Of a stretch of DNA of 8,716 nt, positions 1-5,964 are shown piece by piece. Positions within the stretch are counted from its first letter, which is position 1; the number at the start of each line of letters is the position of its first letter. The stretch is taken from positions 1-8,716 of the forward strand of contig DATNNN010000065.1 in assembly GCA_035601815.1 (NCBI GenBank), written 5' to 3'. Position numbers and translations under genes: made by a program. Origin of the DNA: DATNNN01 sp035601815 (GTDB lineage Bacteria; Pseudomonadota; Alphaproteobacteria; Rhizobiales; Xanthobacteraceae). The notes below the pieces were generated by a model. That model searched no databases. It was not told where the DNA came from and saw only the letters and a list, made by a program, of their open reading frames with translations.

Positions 1-264
1 GCCGGCCATGTGGTGTTGCGCGCCGCTCCTCCGGGCACCGGCATCATCGCCGGTGGTCCGATGCGCGCCGTATTCGAGACGCTGGGCGTGGCCGACGTGG
101 TGGCCAAGTCCTTTGGCTCGTCCAACCCCTACAACATGGTGCGCGCTACGTTCGACGCGCTCAAGCACCAGGACAGCCCGCGCTCGGTGGCGGCGCGGCG
201 CGGCCTCAAGGTCTCGCAGCTGCAGACGCGGCGCCGCGAGGTCGACATGGAGGCGACGGAGTAA
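1..264 (+). CDS. rpsE: 30S ribosomal protein S5, 3' part (5' end outside window)
   Basis: S5 is a small-subunit ribosomal protein of the 16S body/head junction, involved in decoding accuracy. Reading frame 1 is open from the first base to TAA at 262-264 and gives the last 87 residues. They carry the hallmark S5 C-terminal stretch GTGIIAGGPMRAVFE at residues 13-27 of the fragment, followed by DVVAKSFGSSNPYNMVRAT. The double-stranded RNA-binding half and the start codon lie upstream of the window. The stop is only 4 nt before rpmD, as expected in the spc operon order rpsE-rpmD-rplO. The tail after the conserved VAARRG ends in an acidic, charged stretch (MEATE), which is ordinary variation. Identification is by recognition of conserved family sequence and by operon position; both agree. 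Confidence 0.97.
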   Translation, partial: AGHVVLRAAPPGTGIIAGGPMRAVFETLGVADVVAKSFGSSNPYNMVRATFDALKHQDSPRSVAARRGLKVSQLQTRRREVDMEATE

Positions 265-268
265 TTCG

Positions 269-460
269 ATGAGCAAGCAAGCCAAGACCATCACCATCGA
301 GCAGGTGGCGAGCCCGATCCGCCGTCCGCCCGTCCAAGAGGCGACGCTGATCGGCCTCGGGCTGAACAAGCGCGGACGCAAGCGCACGCTCGTCGATACG
401 CCGCAGGTGCGCGGCATGATCGCCAGGGTCAAACACCTCGTGCGGGTCGTCGAGGGCTGA
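269..460 (+). CDS. rpmD: 50S ribosomal protein L30
   Basis: L30 is a small protein of the large ribosomal subunit. The 63-residue product has the usual bacterial L30 length and form: an N-terminal beta strand (KTITIEQVASPI), then RRPPVQEATLIGLGLNKRGRKR, and the closing helix VRGMIARVKHLVRVVE. The ATG at 269 is preceded by GGAG at 258-261, which lies within the last codons of rpsE, so translation of the two genes is probably coupled. Only 10 nt separate it from rplO. The ORF could be read from further upstream in the same frame, but that would overlap rpsE and lacks homology to L30, so ATG 269 is chosen. No oddities. Confidence 0.96.
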   Translation: MSKQAKTITIEQVASPIRRPPVQEATLIGLGLNKRGRKRTLVDTPQVRGMIARVKHLVRVVEG

Positions 461-470
461 GGAGACGAAC

Positions 471-1082
471 ATGAGACTGAATCAGCTCGCCGATAATCCC
501 GGTGCCCACAAGACGCGCATGCGCGTCGGACGCGGCATCGGCTCGGGCAAGGGCAAGACTGGCGGCCGCGGCGTCAAGGGCCAGAAGTCGCGCACCGGCG
601 TGCGCATCAAGGGGTTCGAAGGCGGCCAGATGCCGATCCACCGGCGTCTGCCCAAACGCGGCTTCGTCAACATCCATGCGCGCAAGCTGAATGAGGTCAA
701 TCTCGGCCGCGTGCAGGCGGCGATCGACGCCGGTGCACTCGCCACGGGAGCGCCGGTCACCGTCGATGTGCTGGTTGCGGCGGGCGTGCTCAGTAAGAAG
801 AAGGGTGGAGTGCGGTTGCTCGGCGGCGGCGAGATCAAGACCAAGGTGAGCTTCGAGGTGTGGGGCGCGTCGAAGTCGGCGAAGGAAGCGGTTGAGAAAC
901 TCGGCGGCGCGGTCAAGGTTCTCGCACCGCCGCGGCCGGAGCCGGCGCCGCGCAAGACCTACGAGGTGAAGGCCGAGCCGGAAGCGAAGAAAGAAGACAA
1001 GCCGAAGCAGGCAAAGCCCAAGGAAGCAAAGAAGCCCGCGGATCAGGCGCAGAAGGGCGGCGCGGGCGAAAAGGCGAACTGA
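471..1082 (+). CDS. rplO: 50S ribosomal protein L15 with long Lys/Pro/Ala-rich C-terminal tail
   Basis: L15 is an assembly protein of the large subunit that binds 23S rRNA. The start MRLNQLADNPGAHKTRMRVG and the Gly/Lys-rich region GRGIGSGKGKTGGRGVKGQK (residues 20-39) are diagnostic, as is FEGGQMPIHRRLPKRGF at 49-65. The globular domain (about residues 70-150) ends around VKVLAPP. GGAG at 461-464 lies 6 nt before ATG 471. Bacterial L15 is usually about 145-160 residues. This one is 203, because of a low-complexity tail from about residue 152 onward, first Pro/Arg-rich and then rich in Lys, Ala, Glu and Pro. Tails of this kind occur in some Hyphomicrobiales L15 proteins, and a basic disordered rRNA-contacting extension is the simplest reading (inference). 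The reading frame stays intact to TGA, so the tail is not a frameshift artefact visible here. Confidence 0.96.
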   Translation: MRLNQLADNPGAHKTRMRVGRGIGSGKGKTGGRGVKGQKSRTGVRIKGFEGGQMPIHRRLPKRGFVNIHARKLNEVNLGRVQAAIDAGALATGAPVTVDVLVAAGVLSKKKGGVRLLGGGEIKTKVSFEVWGASKSAKEAVEKLGGAVKVLAPPRPEPAPRKTYEVKAEPEAKKEDKPKQAKPKEAKKPADQAQKGGAGEKAN

Positions 1083-1123
1083 CCCCTATATAGCGGCATC
1101 GGGCGGCGGCAAGCGGAGCGGAC

Positions 1124-2455
1124 ATGGTCTCGGCAGCGGAACAACTCGCAGCGAACCTGAACTTCGGCGCGCTCGCCAAGGCCGAGGACCTGAAGAAGCG
1201 AATCTGGTTCACGCTCGGCGCGCTGATCGTCTATCGCCTCGGCACCTTCATCCCGCTGCCGGGCATTGACCCCATCGCTTTCGCCGACGCCTTCCGCAAC
1301 GCGCAGGGCGGCATCCTCGGCCTGTTCAACATGTTCGCCGGCGGCGCGGTCGAGCGCATGGCGATCTTCGCGCTTAACATTATGCCGTACATCTCCGCCT
1401 CGATCATCTTGCAATTGATGACGACGGTGTCGAAGAAGCTCGAGGCCCTGAAGAAAGAGGGCGAGCAGGGCCGCAAGGTCATCAACCAGTACACGCGCTA
1501 CCTCACGGCGGTGCTGGCCGCGTTCCAGGCCTATGGCATCGCCATTGGGCTGGAGGGCGCCGGCAACATCGTCAGCGATCCGGGCTGGTTCTTCCGCATC
1601 TCGACGGTGATCACGCTCACCGGCGGAACCATATTCCTGATGTGGCTCGGCGAGCAGATTACCTCGCGCGGCATCGGCAACGGCATCTCGCTCGTCATCA
1701 TGGCCGGCATCGTGGCCGGCATCCCGTCGGCGATCGCGGGTACGCTACAACTCGGCCGCGAAGGCGCGCTGTCGAGCGGTCTCATCTTCGTCGTCGCGCT
1801 CATGGCGGTGGGCGTGGTGATGTTCATCGTGTTCATGGAGCGCGCCCAGCGGCGGCTGTTGATCCAGTACCCGAAGCGACAGATCGGCAACCAGATGTTC
1901 GAGGGCCAGTCTTCGCACCTGCCGCTGAAGCTCAATTCCTCGGGCGTGATCCCGCCGATCTTCGCCTCTTCGCTGCTCCTGGTGCCGACTACGGTCGCGA
2001 GCTTCAGCGCCGGCCGCGGCCCGGAGTGGCTCACCACCATCACCACGGTGATCGGTCACGGGCGGCCGGTATACATGGCGCTGTACGTGGGCCTCATCGT
2101 GTTCTTCGCCTTCTTTTATACGGCGATCGTGTTCAATCCGGTGGAGACGGCGGATAACCTGAAGAAGCACGGCGGCTTCATCCCAGGCTACCGGCCCGGC
2201 GAGCGTACGGCGGAGTACATCGACTACGTGCTCACGCGCGTCACCGTGGTGGGGGCGGGGTACCTTGCGATCGTCTGCTTGCTGCCGGAAATTCTCGTCT
2301 CGTATGCGGCCGTGCCGTTCTACTTCGGCGGCACCTCGCTCCTGATCGTGGTCAGCGTCACCATGGATACGGTGGCGCAAATCCAGGGCTATCTCTTGGC
2401 GCACCAGTACGAGGGACTGATCAAGAAGGCGAGGCTGCGCGGGAGACTGCGATGA
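1124..2455 (+). CDS. secY: Preprotein translocase channel subunit SecY
   Basis: SecY forms the protein-conducting channel of the Sec translocon in the inner membrane. It works with SecE, SecG and the SecA motor, and co-translationally with the ribosome. The 443-residue product has about ten hydrophobic segments, roughly at residues 28-46, 79-100, 125-144, 158-178, 185-206, 219-238, 273-294, 318-338, 373-393 and 400-424. Family landmarks include YRLGTFIPLPGID (37-49), RGIGNGISL in the fifth segment, and the cytoplasmic C5-loop motif GFIPGYRPGE (351-360) needed for SecA/ribosome contact. The C-terminus is basic (KKARLRGRLR). ATG 1124 follows GGAG at 1115-1118 and gives the Hyphomicrobiales-type beginning MVSAAEQLAANLNF. 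The gap from rplO is 41 nt. The TGA stop overlaps the adk ATG (ATGA at 2452-2455), indicating translational coupling. Confidence 0.98.
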   Translation: MVSAAEQLAANLNFGALAKAEDLKKRIWFTLGALIVYRLGTFIPLPGIDPIAFADAFRNAQGGILGLFNMFAGGAVERMAIFALNIMPYISASIILQLMTTVSKKLEALKKEGEQGRKVINQYTRYLTAVLAAFQAYGIAIGLEGAGNIVSDPGWFFRISTVITLTGGTIFLMWLGEQITSRGIGNGISLVIMAGIVAGIPSAIAGTLQLGREGALSSGLIFVVALMAVGVVMFIVFMERAQRRLLIQYPKRQIGNQMFEGQSSHLPLKLNSSGVIPPIFASSLLLVPTTVASFSAGRGPEWLTTITTVIGHGRPVYMALYVGLIVFFAFFYTAIVFNPVETADNLKKHGGFIPGYRPGERTAEYIDYVLTRVTVVGAGYLAIVCLLPEILVSYAAVPFYFGGTSLLIVVSVTMDTVAQIQGYLLAHQYEGLIKKARLRGRLR

Positions 2456-3051
2456 GGCTCGTCCTGCTCGGGCCGCCTGGCGCGGGCAAGGGTACGCAGG
2501 CCGAGCGGCTCACCGCGCGGCATGGAATCCCGAAGCTCTCCACCGGCGACATGCTGCGCTCGGCCGTCGTCGCCGGAACCACGTTCGGCAAGAAGGCGAA
2601 GGACATCATGGATCGCGGCGAGCTCGTGCCCGATGACGTGGTGGTGGCGATCGTCGCCGAGCGCATTGGCGAGCCGGACGCCCAGGCCGGCTTCATCCTC
2701 GACGGCTTTCCGCGCACGGTGGCGCAGGCGGAGGCGCTCGAGCGGCTGCTCGCCGAGCGCGGGCTCAAGCTCGACGCCGCGGTCGAGCTCAAGGTGGACG
2801 AGGAGAGGCTCCTCGACCGGATCGAGACCCGAATCGCTGAGACCCGGACCAAGGGGGTGGAACTCCGCTCCGACGACAATCCCGAAGTGCTGAAACAACG
2901 GCTTTCCGCCTATCGCAAGCAGACCGCCCCCCTGGTCGAGCACTACCAGCAAAAGGGCCTGCTCAAGCGCGTCGACGGCATGCGAGCCATTGCCGAGGTG
3001 GCTGCGGCGATCGACCGCGCCCTCGGCACCCCGGTCCAGGCCCGAGGTTGA
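2452..3051 (+). CDS. adk: Adenylate kinase (short-LID type)
   Basis: This cytosolic enzyme catalyses ATP + AMP = 2 ADP and sets the adenylate energy balance. The 199-residue product has the P-loop GPPGAGKGT at residues 7-15, the AMP-binding STGDMLR at 30-36, and DGFPRT at 84-89. The catalytic arginine series falls in the LDRIETR segment (R123, R127) and near R139 and R150. Between about 123 and 150 the LID is the short form, without the extra beta-hairpin or zinc-binding cysteines of long-form enzymes; this is typical of alphaproteobacterial adenylate kinases. GGGAG at 2441-2445, inside the secY 3' end, precedes ATG 2452. The gene overlaps secY by 4 nt. Its own TGA (3049-3051) is embedded in the -35 element of a probable promoter for the downstream alpha operon. 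Confidence 0.97.
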   Translation: MRLVLLGPPGAGKGTQAERLTARHGIPKLSTGDMLRSAVVAGTTFGKKAKDIMDRGELVPDDVVVAIVAERIGEPDAQAGFILDGFPRTVAQAEALERLLAERGLKLDAAVELKVDEERLLDRIETRIAETRTKGVELRSDDNPEVLKQRLSAYRKQTAPLVEHYQQKGLLKRVDGMRAIAEVAAAIDRALGTPVQARG

Positions 3052-3075
3052 CGGAATGCCCCGGTTTCCCTACAT
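3047..3075 (+). promoter_or_regulatory. Probable housekeeping-sigma promoter for rpsM-rpsK-rpoA-rplQ
   Basis: GTTGAC at 3047-3052 (TTGACG in the E. coli register) is followed, after exactly 17 nt, by CTACAT at 3070-3075. The vegetative promoter pattern reported for Rhizobiales is CTTGAC-N17-CTATAT, and each hexamer here matches at five of six positions. The adk stop codon TGA (3049-3051) is part of the -35 box. Transcription would begin near 3082 and leave a leader of about 130 nt before rpsM. Position, spacing and the unusually large gap to rpsM all fit an internal operon promoter. No transcript data are visible, so this remains a prediction. Confidence 0.6.
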
Positions 3076-3081
3076 AACAGC

Positions 3082-3215
3082 CCACAGTCGGTACCTGCGA
3101 AGCGATGCCGGGGCCTCCGGGGAGAGGGCCGGGCGTCGTATTTGCGCCTGGATAAAACCCGCAGCCGGCACGTGAATTGCCAATCCGGGCAGAAAAGCCC
3201 GCAACGGAGAACCAC
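3082..3215 (+). promoter_or_regulatory. Untranslated leader of rpsM with hairpin next to the ribosome-binding site
   Basis: No gene is visible in the interval between the predicted start point and rpsM. A perfect 5-bp hairpin CGGGC-AGAAAA-GCCCG lies at 3186-3201, four bases before the Shine-Dalgarno GGAG (3206-3209). A smaller one (GGCA/TGCC) lies at 3167-3181. The alpha operon of E. coli is translationally repressed by S4 at a structured rpsM leader. rpsD is not part of this operon here, so a similar control is only a suggestion. No recognisable known riboswitch or r-protein leader motif was seen. Confidence 0.3.
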
Positions 3216-3599
3216 TTGGCTCGAATTGCTGGCGTAAACCTTCCGACCGGAAAACGGGTCGAGGTGGGTTTGCAATATATCTATGGCATCGGCGCCACCA
3301 GCGCCCGTCACATCATGACCAAGCTCAACCTGCCGGTGGAGCGGCGCGTGAGCCAGCTCACCGACCACGAAGTGCTGCAGATCCGCGAGCTCATCGATCG
3401 CGAATACAAGGTCGAAGGCGACCTGCGACGCGAAGTCGATCTCAATATCAAGCGGCTGAAGGATCTCGGCTGCTATCGCGGGCTTCGTCACCGGCGCAAC
3501 CTGCCGGTGCGTGGCCAACGCACCCACACCAACGCGCGGACCCGCAAGGGTCCCGCCAAGTCCATCGCCGGCAAGCGCAAGACGCCGACCCCGACCTGA
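3216..3599 (+). CDS. rpsM: 30S ribosomal protein S13, TTG start
   Basis: S13 sits in the 30S head, contacts the P-site tRNA and makes the bridge to the 50S subunit. The protein begins (M)ARIAGVNLPTGKRVEVGLQYIYGIG, the classic S13 N-terminus with its helix-two-turn-helix region. It continues through the conserved EGDLRREVDLNIKRL (67-81) and the rRNA/tRNA-contacting segment GLRHRRNLPVRGQRTHTNAR (89-108). The length is 127 residues, against about 122 in relatives; the excess is a short PTPT-type end. The start is TTG at 3216: it lies 6 nt after GGAG (3206-3209), it is where family homology begins, and no ATG or GTG is available there. An in-frame TTG at 3177 would add 13 unrelated residues without a ribosome-binding site and is rejected. 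rpsK follows after 26 nt. Confidence 0.96.
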   Translation: MARIAGVNLPTGKRVEVGLQYIYGIGATSARHIMTKLNLPVERRVSQLTDHEVLQIRELIDREYKVEGDLRREVDLNIKRLKDLGCYRGLRHRRNLPVRGQRTHTNARTRKGPAKSIAGKRKTPTPT

Positions 3600-3625
3600 C
3601 GCGTCCGCACCGCTAAGGATTTTTG

Positions 3626-4036
3626 ATGAGCAAGGAAGCACCTGCCGCACAAACGCAAGGCACGCGCGTACGCCGCCGCGAGCGCAAGAACATCGCCGCC
3701 GGCGTCGCGCACGTGAACGCGAGCTTCAACAACACCATGATCACCATCACCGACGTGCAGGGCAACACCATTGCCTGGTCGTCGTCCGGCACCATGGGGT
3801 TCAAGGGCTCGCGCAAGTCCACGCCGTATGCGGCGCAGGTTGCCGCCGAGGACGTGGCGCGCAAGGCGCAGGAGCACGGGTTGCGCACGCTGGAGGTCGA
3901 GGTGGCGGGACCGGGCTCCGGCCGCGAGTCGGCGCTGCGCGCGCTGCAGGCGGCGGGCTTCACCATCACCTCGATCCGCGACGTGACGCCGATTCCACAC
4001 AACGGTTGCCGGCCGCGCAAGCGCCGGCGCGTCTGA
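3626..4036 (+). CDS. rpsK: 30S ribosomal protein S11
   Basis: S11 forms part of the platform of the 30S subunit and helps shape the mRNA exit channel. The 136-residue product shows the diagnostic RRRERKNIAAGVAHVNASFNN, the WSSSGTMGFKGSRKSTPYAAQ segment, the highly conserved GPGSGRESALRAL, and the basic end PHNGCRPRKRRRV. ATG 3626 is preceded by AAGGAT at 3615-3620. The TTG immediately upstream (3623) is ignored because the ATG has better spacing and codon strength. Relatives are typically about 129 residues; the extra residues are in the N-terminal stretch before the conserved core (MSKEAPAAQTQGTRV). It is followed by an unusually long and structured gap before rpoA. Confidence 0.97.
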   Translation: MSKEAPAAQTQGTRVRRRERKNIAAGVAHVNASFNNTMITITDVQGNTIAWSSSGTMGFKGSRKSTPYAAQVAAEDVARKAQEHGLRTLEVEVAGPGSGRESALRALQAAGFTITSIRDVTPIPHNGCRPRKRRRV

Positions 4037-4048
4037 GTTTCTTGAAAG

Positions 4049-4115
4049 CGGCCCGACCGGGCCGAGCCATTCTATCCCGCGGCTGCCGCGGGAGGCGCGG
4101 AAGAACTGCCGCGCC
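4049..4115 (+). promoter_or_regulatory. Cluster of three perfect GC hairpins between rpsK and rpoA
   Basis: The 102-nt gap contains three consecutive inverted repeats. Positions 4049-4064 give CGGCCCG/CGGGCCG with a 2-4 nt loop. Positions 4076-4092 give CCCGCGG/CCGCGGG with loop CTG. Positions 4094-4115 give GGCGCGG/CCGCGCC with loop AAGAACTG. Each arm is 7 nt with no mismatch. No run of T follows any of them, so they do not look like rho-independent terminators. They end 10 nt before the rpoA Shine-Dalgarno region. A role in transcript processing, mRNA stability or tuning rpoA translation is an inference. GC-rich DNA makes chance stems likelier, but three abutting perfect ones is striking. 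Confidence 0.55.
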
Positions 4116-4138
4116 GCCATGCCAAAAGGTGATCTATC

Positions 4139-5167
4139 GTGAATACTCCCGTCAATCCGAAGAACTGGCAGGAGCTGATCAAACCCGAGAAGCTCCAGGT
4201 TACGACCGGTACCGACGCCAAGCGCTCCGCTATCATGGTGGCCGAGCCGCTCGAGCGCGGTTTCGGAATCACGCTCGGCAATTCGCTGCGGCGCGTTCTG
4301 TTGTCGTCGCTGCAGGGCGCGGCGGTGAAATCGGTGCATATCGACGGCGTGCTGCACGAGTTTTCCTCGATTCCCGGCGTGCGCGAGGACGTGACCGACA
4401 TGGTCCTCAACATCAAGGACATCGCGCTGAAAATGCAGGGCGAAGGCCCGAAGCGCATGGTGGTGAAGAAGTCGGGGCCGGGCCAGGTCACCGCCGGCGA
4501 CATCGCCACCGTCGGCGACATCCAGATCCTCAATCCCGAGCTCGTGCTGTGCACCCTCGACGAGGGCGCCGAGATCCGCATGGAGTTCACCGTCGACACT
4601 GGCAAGGGCTACGTGCCGGCCGACCGCAACCGCGCCGAGGACTCGCCGATCGGGCTCATCCCGATCGACAGCCTATACTCGCCGGTGCGTAAGGTGTCGT
4701 ACCGGGTCGAGAACACCCGCGAGGGGCAAATCCTCGACTATGACAAGCTGACGCTCTCGATCGAGACCAACGGTGCGGTGTCGCCGGACGATGCGCTCGC
4801 CTTTGCCGCGCGCATCCTGCAGGATCAGCTCAACATCTTCGTCAACTTCGAGGAGCCGCGGCGCGAAGTCGAAGCGCCAATGATCCAGGAGCTGCCGTTC
4901 AATCCGGCGTTGCTCAAGAAGGTGGACGAGCTCGAGCTTTCGGTACGCTCGGCCAACTGCCTGAAGAACGACAACATCGTCTACATCGGCGACCTGATCC
5001 AGAAGAGCGAGGCGGAGATGCTGCGCACCCCGAACTTCGGGCGCAAGTCGCTGAACGAGATCAAAGAGGTGCTCGCCACCATGGGCCTCCATCTCGGGAT
5101 GGAAGTCACCGGCTGGCCGCCCGAGAACATCGAAGAGCTCGCCAAGCGCTTCGAGGACCATTACTGA
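4139..5167 (+). CDS. rpoA: DNA-directed RNA polymerase alpha subunit, GTG start
   Basis: The alpha subunit nucleates RNA polymerase assembly as a dimer and contacts promoters and regulators through its C-terminal domain. The 342-residue product has the N-terminal dimerisation/assembly domain up to about residue 240. Landmarks there are LERGFGITLGNSLRRVLLSS (38-57), HEFSSIPGVREDVTD (73-87), KGYVPADRN and YSPVRKVSYRVENTR. After a linker, the C-terminal domain (about 258-325) contains ELSVRSANCLK with R270, N273 and C274, and NFGRKSLNEIK with G301, K303 and S304. These correspond to the DNA-contacting R265, N268, C269, G296, K298 and S299 of E. coli. The start is GTG 4139, preceded by AAGGTGAT (4126-4133); it gives the expected N-terminus before the NWQELIKP motif. 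An unusual hairpin cluster lies just upstream. rplQ follows after 24 nt. Confidence 0.98.
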   Translation: MNTPVNPKNWQELIKPEKLQVTTGTDAKRSAIMVAEPLERGFGITLGNSLRRVLLSSLQGAAVKSVHIDGVLHEFSSIPGVREDVTDMVLNIKDIALKMQGEGPKRMVVKKSGPGQVTAGDIATVGDIQILNPELVLCTLDEGAEIRMEFTVDTGKGYVPADRNRAEDSPIGLIPIDSLYSPVRKVSYRVENTREGQILDYDKLTLSIETNGAVSPDDALAFAARILQDQLNIFVNFEEPRREVEAPMIQELPFNPALLKKVDELELSVRSANCLKNDNIVYIGDLIQKSEAEMLRTPNFGRKSLNEIKEVLATMGLHLGMEVTGWPPENIEELAKRFEDHY

Positions 5168-5191
5168 GCGATTCGAGTAGGAATCCCGCAC

Positions 5192-5632
5192 ATGCGTCAC
5201 GGCCGCGCTCACCGCAAGCTCAACCGCACCGCCGAGCACCGCAAGGCGATGTTCGCCAACATGGTGGTGGCGCTTGTCACCCACGAGCAGATCTCGACCA
5301 CGCTGCCCAAGGCCAAGGAGCTTCGCCCGGTGGTGGAGAAGCTCATCACGGTGGCGAAGAAGGGCGGGCTGCATGCGCGCCGGCAGGCGATTGCCGCCAT
5401 CAAAGACCGCGACGCGGTGAAGAAGCTCTTCGACGTCATCGGCCCGCGCTACAAGGCGCGCAACGGCGGCTACACCCGCATCGTCAAGGCCGGCTTCCGC
5501 TTTGGCGACTCGGCGCCGGCCGCGATCATTGAGCTTGTCGACCGCGACGTGGACGCCAAGGGCAAGGAAGACCGGGCGCGCCACCAGGCCGAGCGGGCGG
5601 CGAACCCAATCCCGGCCGAAACGTCGGCGTAA
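5192..5632 (+). CDS. rplQ: 50S ribosomal protein L17
   Basis: L17 is a large-subunit protein near the peptide exit tunnel. The sequence starts MRHGRAHRKLNRTAEHRKAM and continues LVTHEQISTTLPKAKELRPVVEKLIT, both diagnostic, with the core ending at GPRYKARNGGYTRIVKAGFRFGDSAPAAIIELVD. The length is 146 residues, close to the usual 138-140 in alphaproteobacteria plus a short Lys/Glu/Arg/Ala-rich tail. ATG 5192 has the purine-rich TAGGAA at 5178-5183 upstream. It is the last gene of the ribosomal/alpha operon: a rho-independent terminator begins 26 nt after its TAA. Confidence 0.97.
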   Translation: MRHGRAHRKLNRTAEHRKAMFANMVVALVTHEQISTTLPKAKELRPVVEKLITVAKKGGLHARRQAIAAIKDRDAVKKLFDVIGPRYKARNGGYTRIVKAGFRFGDSAPAAIIELVDRDVDAKGKEDRARHQAERAANPIPAETSA

Positions 5633-5657
5633 GCACGCTCGACAACGGCGCACGATC

Positions 5658-5690
5658 AAAGCCCCGGGCTCTGCTCGGGGCTTTTGCTTT
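5658..5690 (+). terminator. Rho-independent terminator after rplQ
   Basis: A perfect 9-bp stem, AAAGCCCCG (5658-5666) with CGGGGCTTT (5676-5684), closes a 9-nt loop and runs into a T-rich stretch (TTTTGCTTT). It lies just after rplQ, where the large ribosomal operon should end. Confidence 0.9.
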
Positions 5691-5964
5691 GTGGGGGGAT
5701 GGCCGGGGCAGTGGAACTCAGGCATTTCCGCGGCTTTTTCTAAGCAAAAATCCTGATTTAACAATCAGTTAGCGGGTAATTTTCCTGTGCGATGTGGCTT
5801 GGGAGCTACAGTAATTCGATACCTTTTGGAGTACCGACAGCAGCCCGCCCCTACCGGGGTGTGGTGTTTTTGTAACGGTCGGGCGCAAACGCAAAGGGGC
5901 TACGGATCAAATTTCGTCCTCGGCGCTTATCCCGGCAGTTCGGTTCAACAAGGAGAGGGACGAC
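5691..5964 (+). other. Gene-free regulatory region upstream of the outer-membrane protein gene
   Basis: No credible coding region is seen between the rplQ terminator and the next gene. The stretch at about 5735-5785 is clearly richer in A and T than its surroundings, and it holds a CtrA-like site that overlaps an inverted repeat CTGATT-TAAC-AATCAG (5753-5768). A short CCCC/GGGG hairpin lies at 5848-5859. I could not find a convincing -35/-10 pair at the usual spacing. The promoter of the downstream gene must nevertheless lie here, since a terminator precedes it. The region ends in the strong ribosome-binding site AAGGAG at 5950-5955. Confidence 0.5.
5758..5773 (+). promoter_or_regulatory. Candidate CtrA-binding site (TTAA-N7-TTAGC)
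   Basis: TTAA at 5758-5761, seven bases, then TTAGC at 5769-5773 differs by one base from the alphaproteobacterial cell-cycle regulator CtrA consensus TTAA-N7-TTAAC. It sits about 190 nt before an Omp25/31-type gene. CtrA is known to influence outer-membrane protein genes in Brucella, a relative. Binding is a prediction: the motif is short and the surrounding A/T-richness raises the chance of coincidence. Confidence 0.45.

Noticed and set aside
260..270. 11-base string AGTAATTCGAT shared with 5810-5820
   Set aside because: One copy is the rpsE-rpmD junction and the other is noncoding. There is no wider similarity around them, so it is taken as chance.
1086..1091. CTATAT before secY as a promoter -10
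   Set aside because: The position 17 nt upstream reads CGGGCG, not a -35. secY is better explained as part of the spc operon.
3177..3215. Extended S13 start at TTG 3177
   Set aside because: The 13 extra residues do not belong to S13, have no ribosome-binding site, and would translate through the GGAG that serves TTG 3216.
3052..3215. Missing rpmJ (L36) between adk and rpsM
   Set aside because: The gap has no frame encoding an L36-like protein. This is the normal arrangement in alphaproteobacteria as far as I know, where rpmJ lies elsewhere, so it is not a loss.
3511..4692. Plus-strand frame of about 390 codons spanning rpsM end, rpsK and part of rpoA
   Set aside because: It is the wrong frame of three well-identified genes, with Arg/Ala/Gly-rich sequence.
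5713..5737. GGAAC-N16-CTTT as an EcfG general-stress promoter before the omp gene
   Set aside because: The -10 part deviates from CGTT and it would leave a leader of over 200 nt. Too weak to report as a feature.
4673..5764. Minus-strand open frame of about 360 codons opposite rpoA and rplQ
   Set aside because: It crosses two conserved genes and a terminator, has biased composition and no family features; an antisense shadow.
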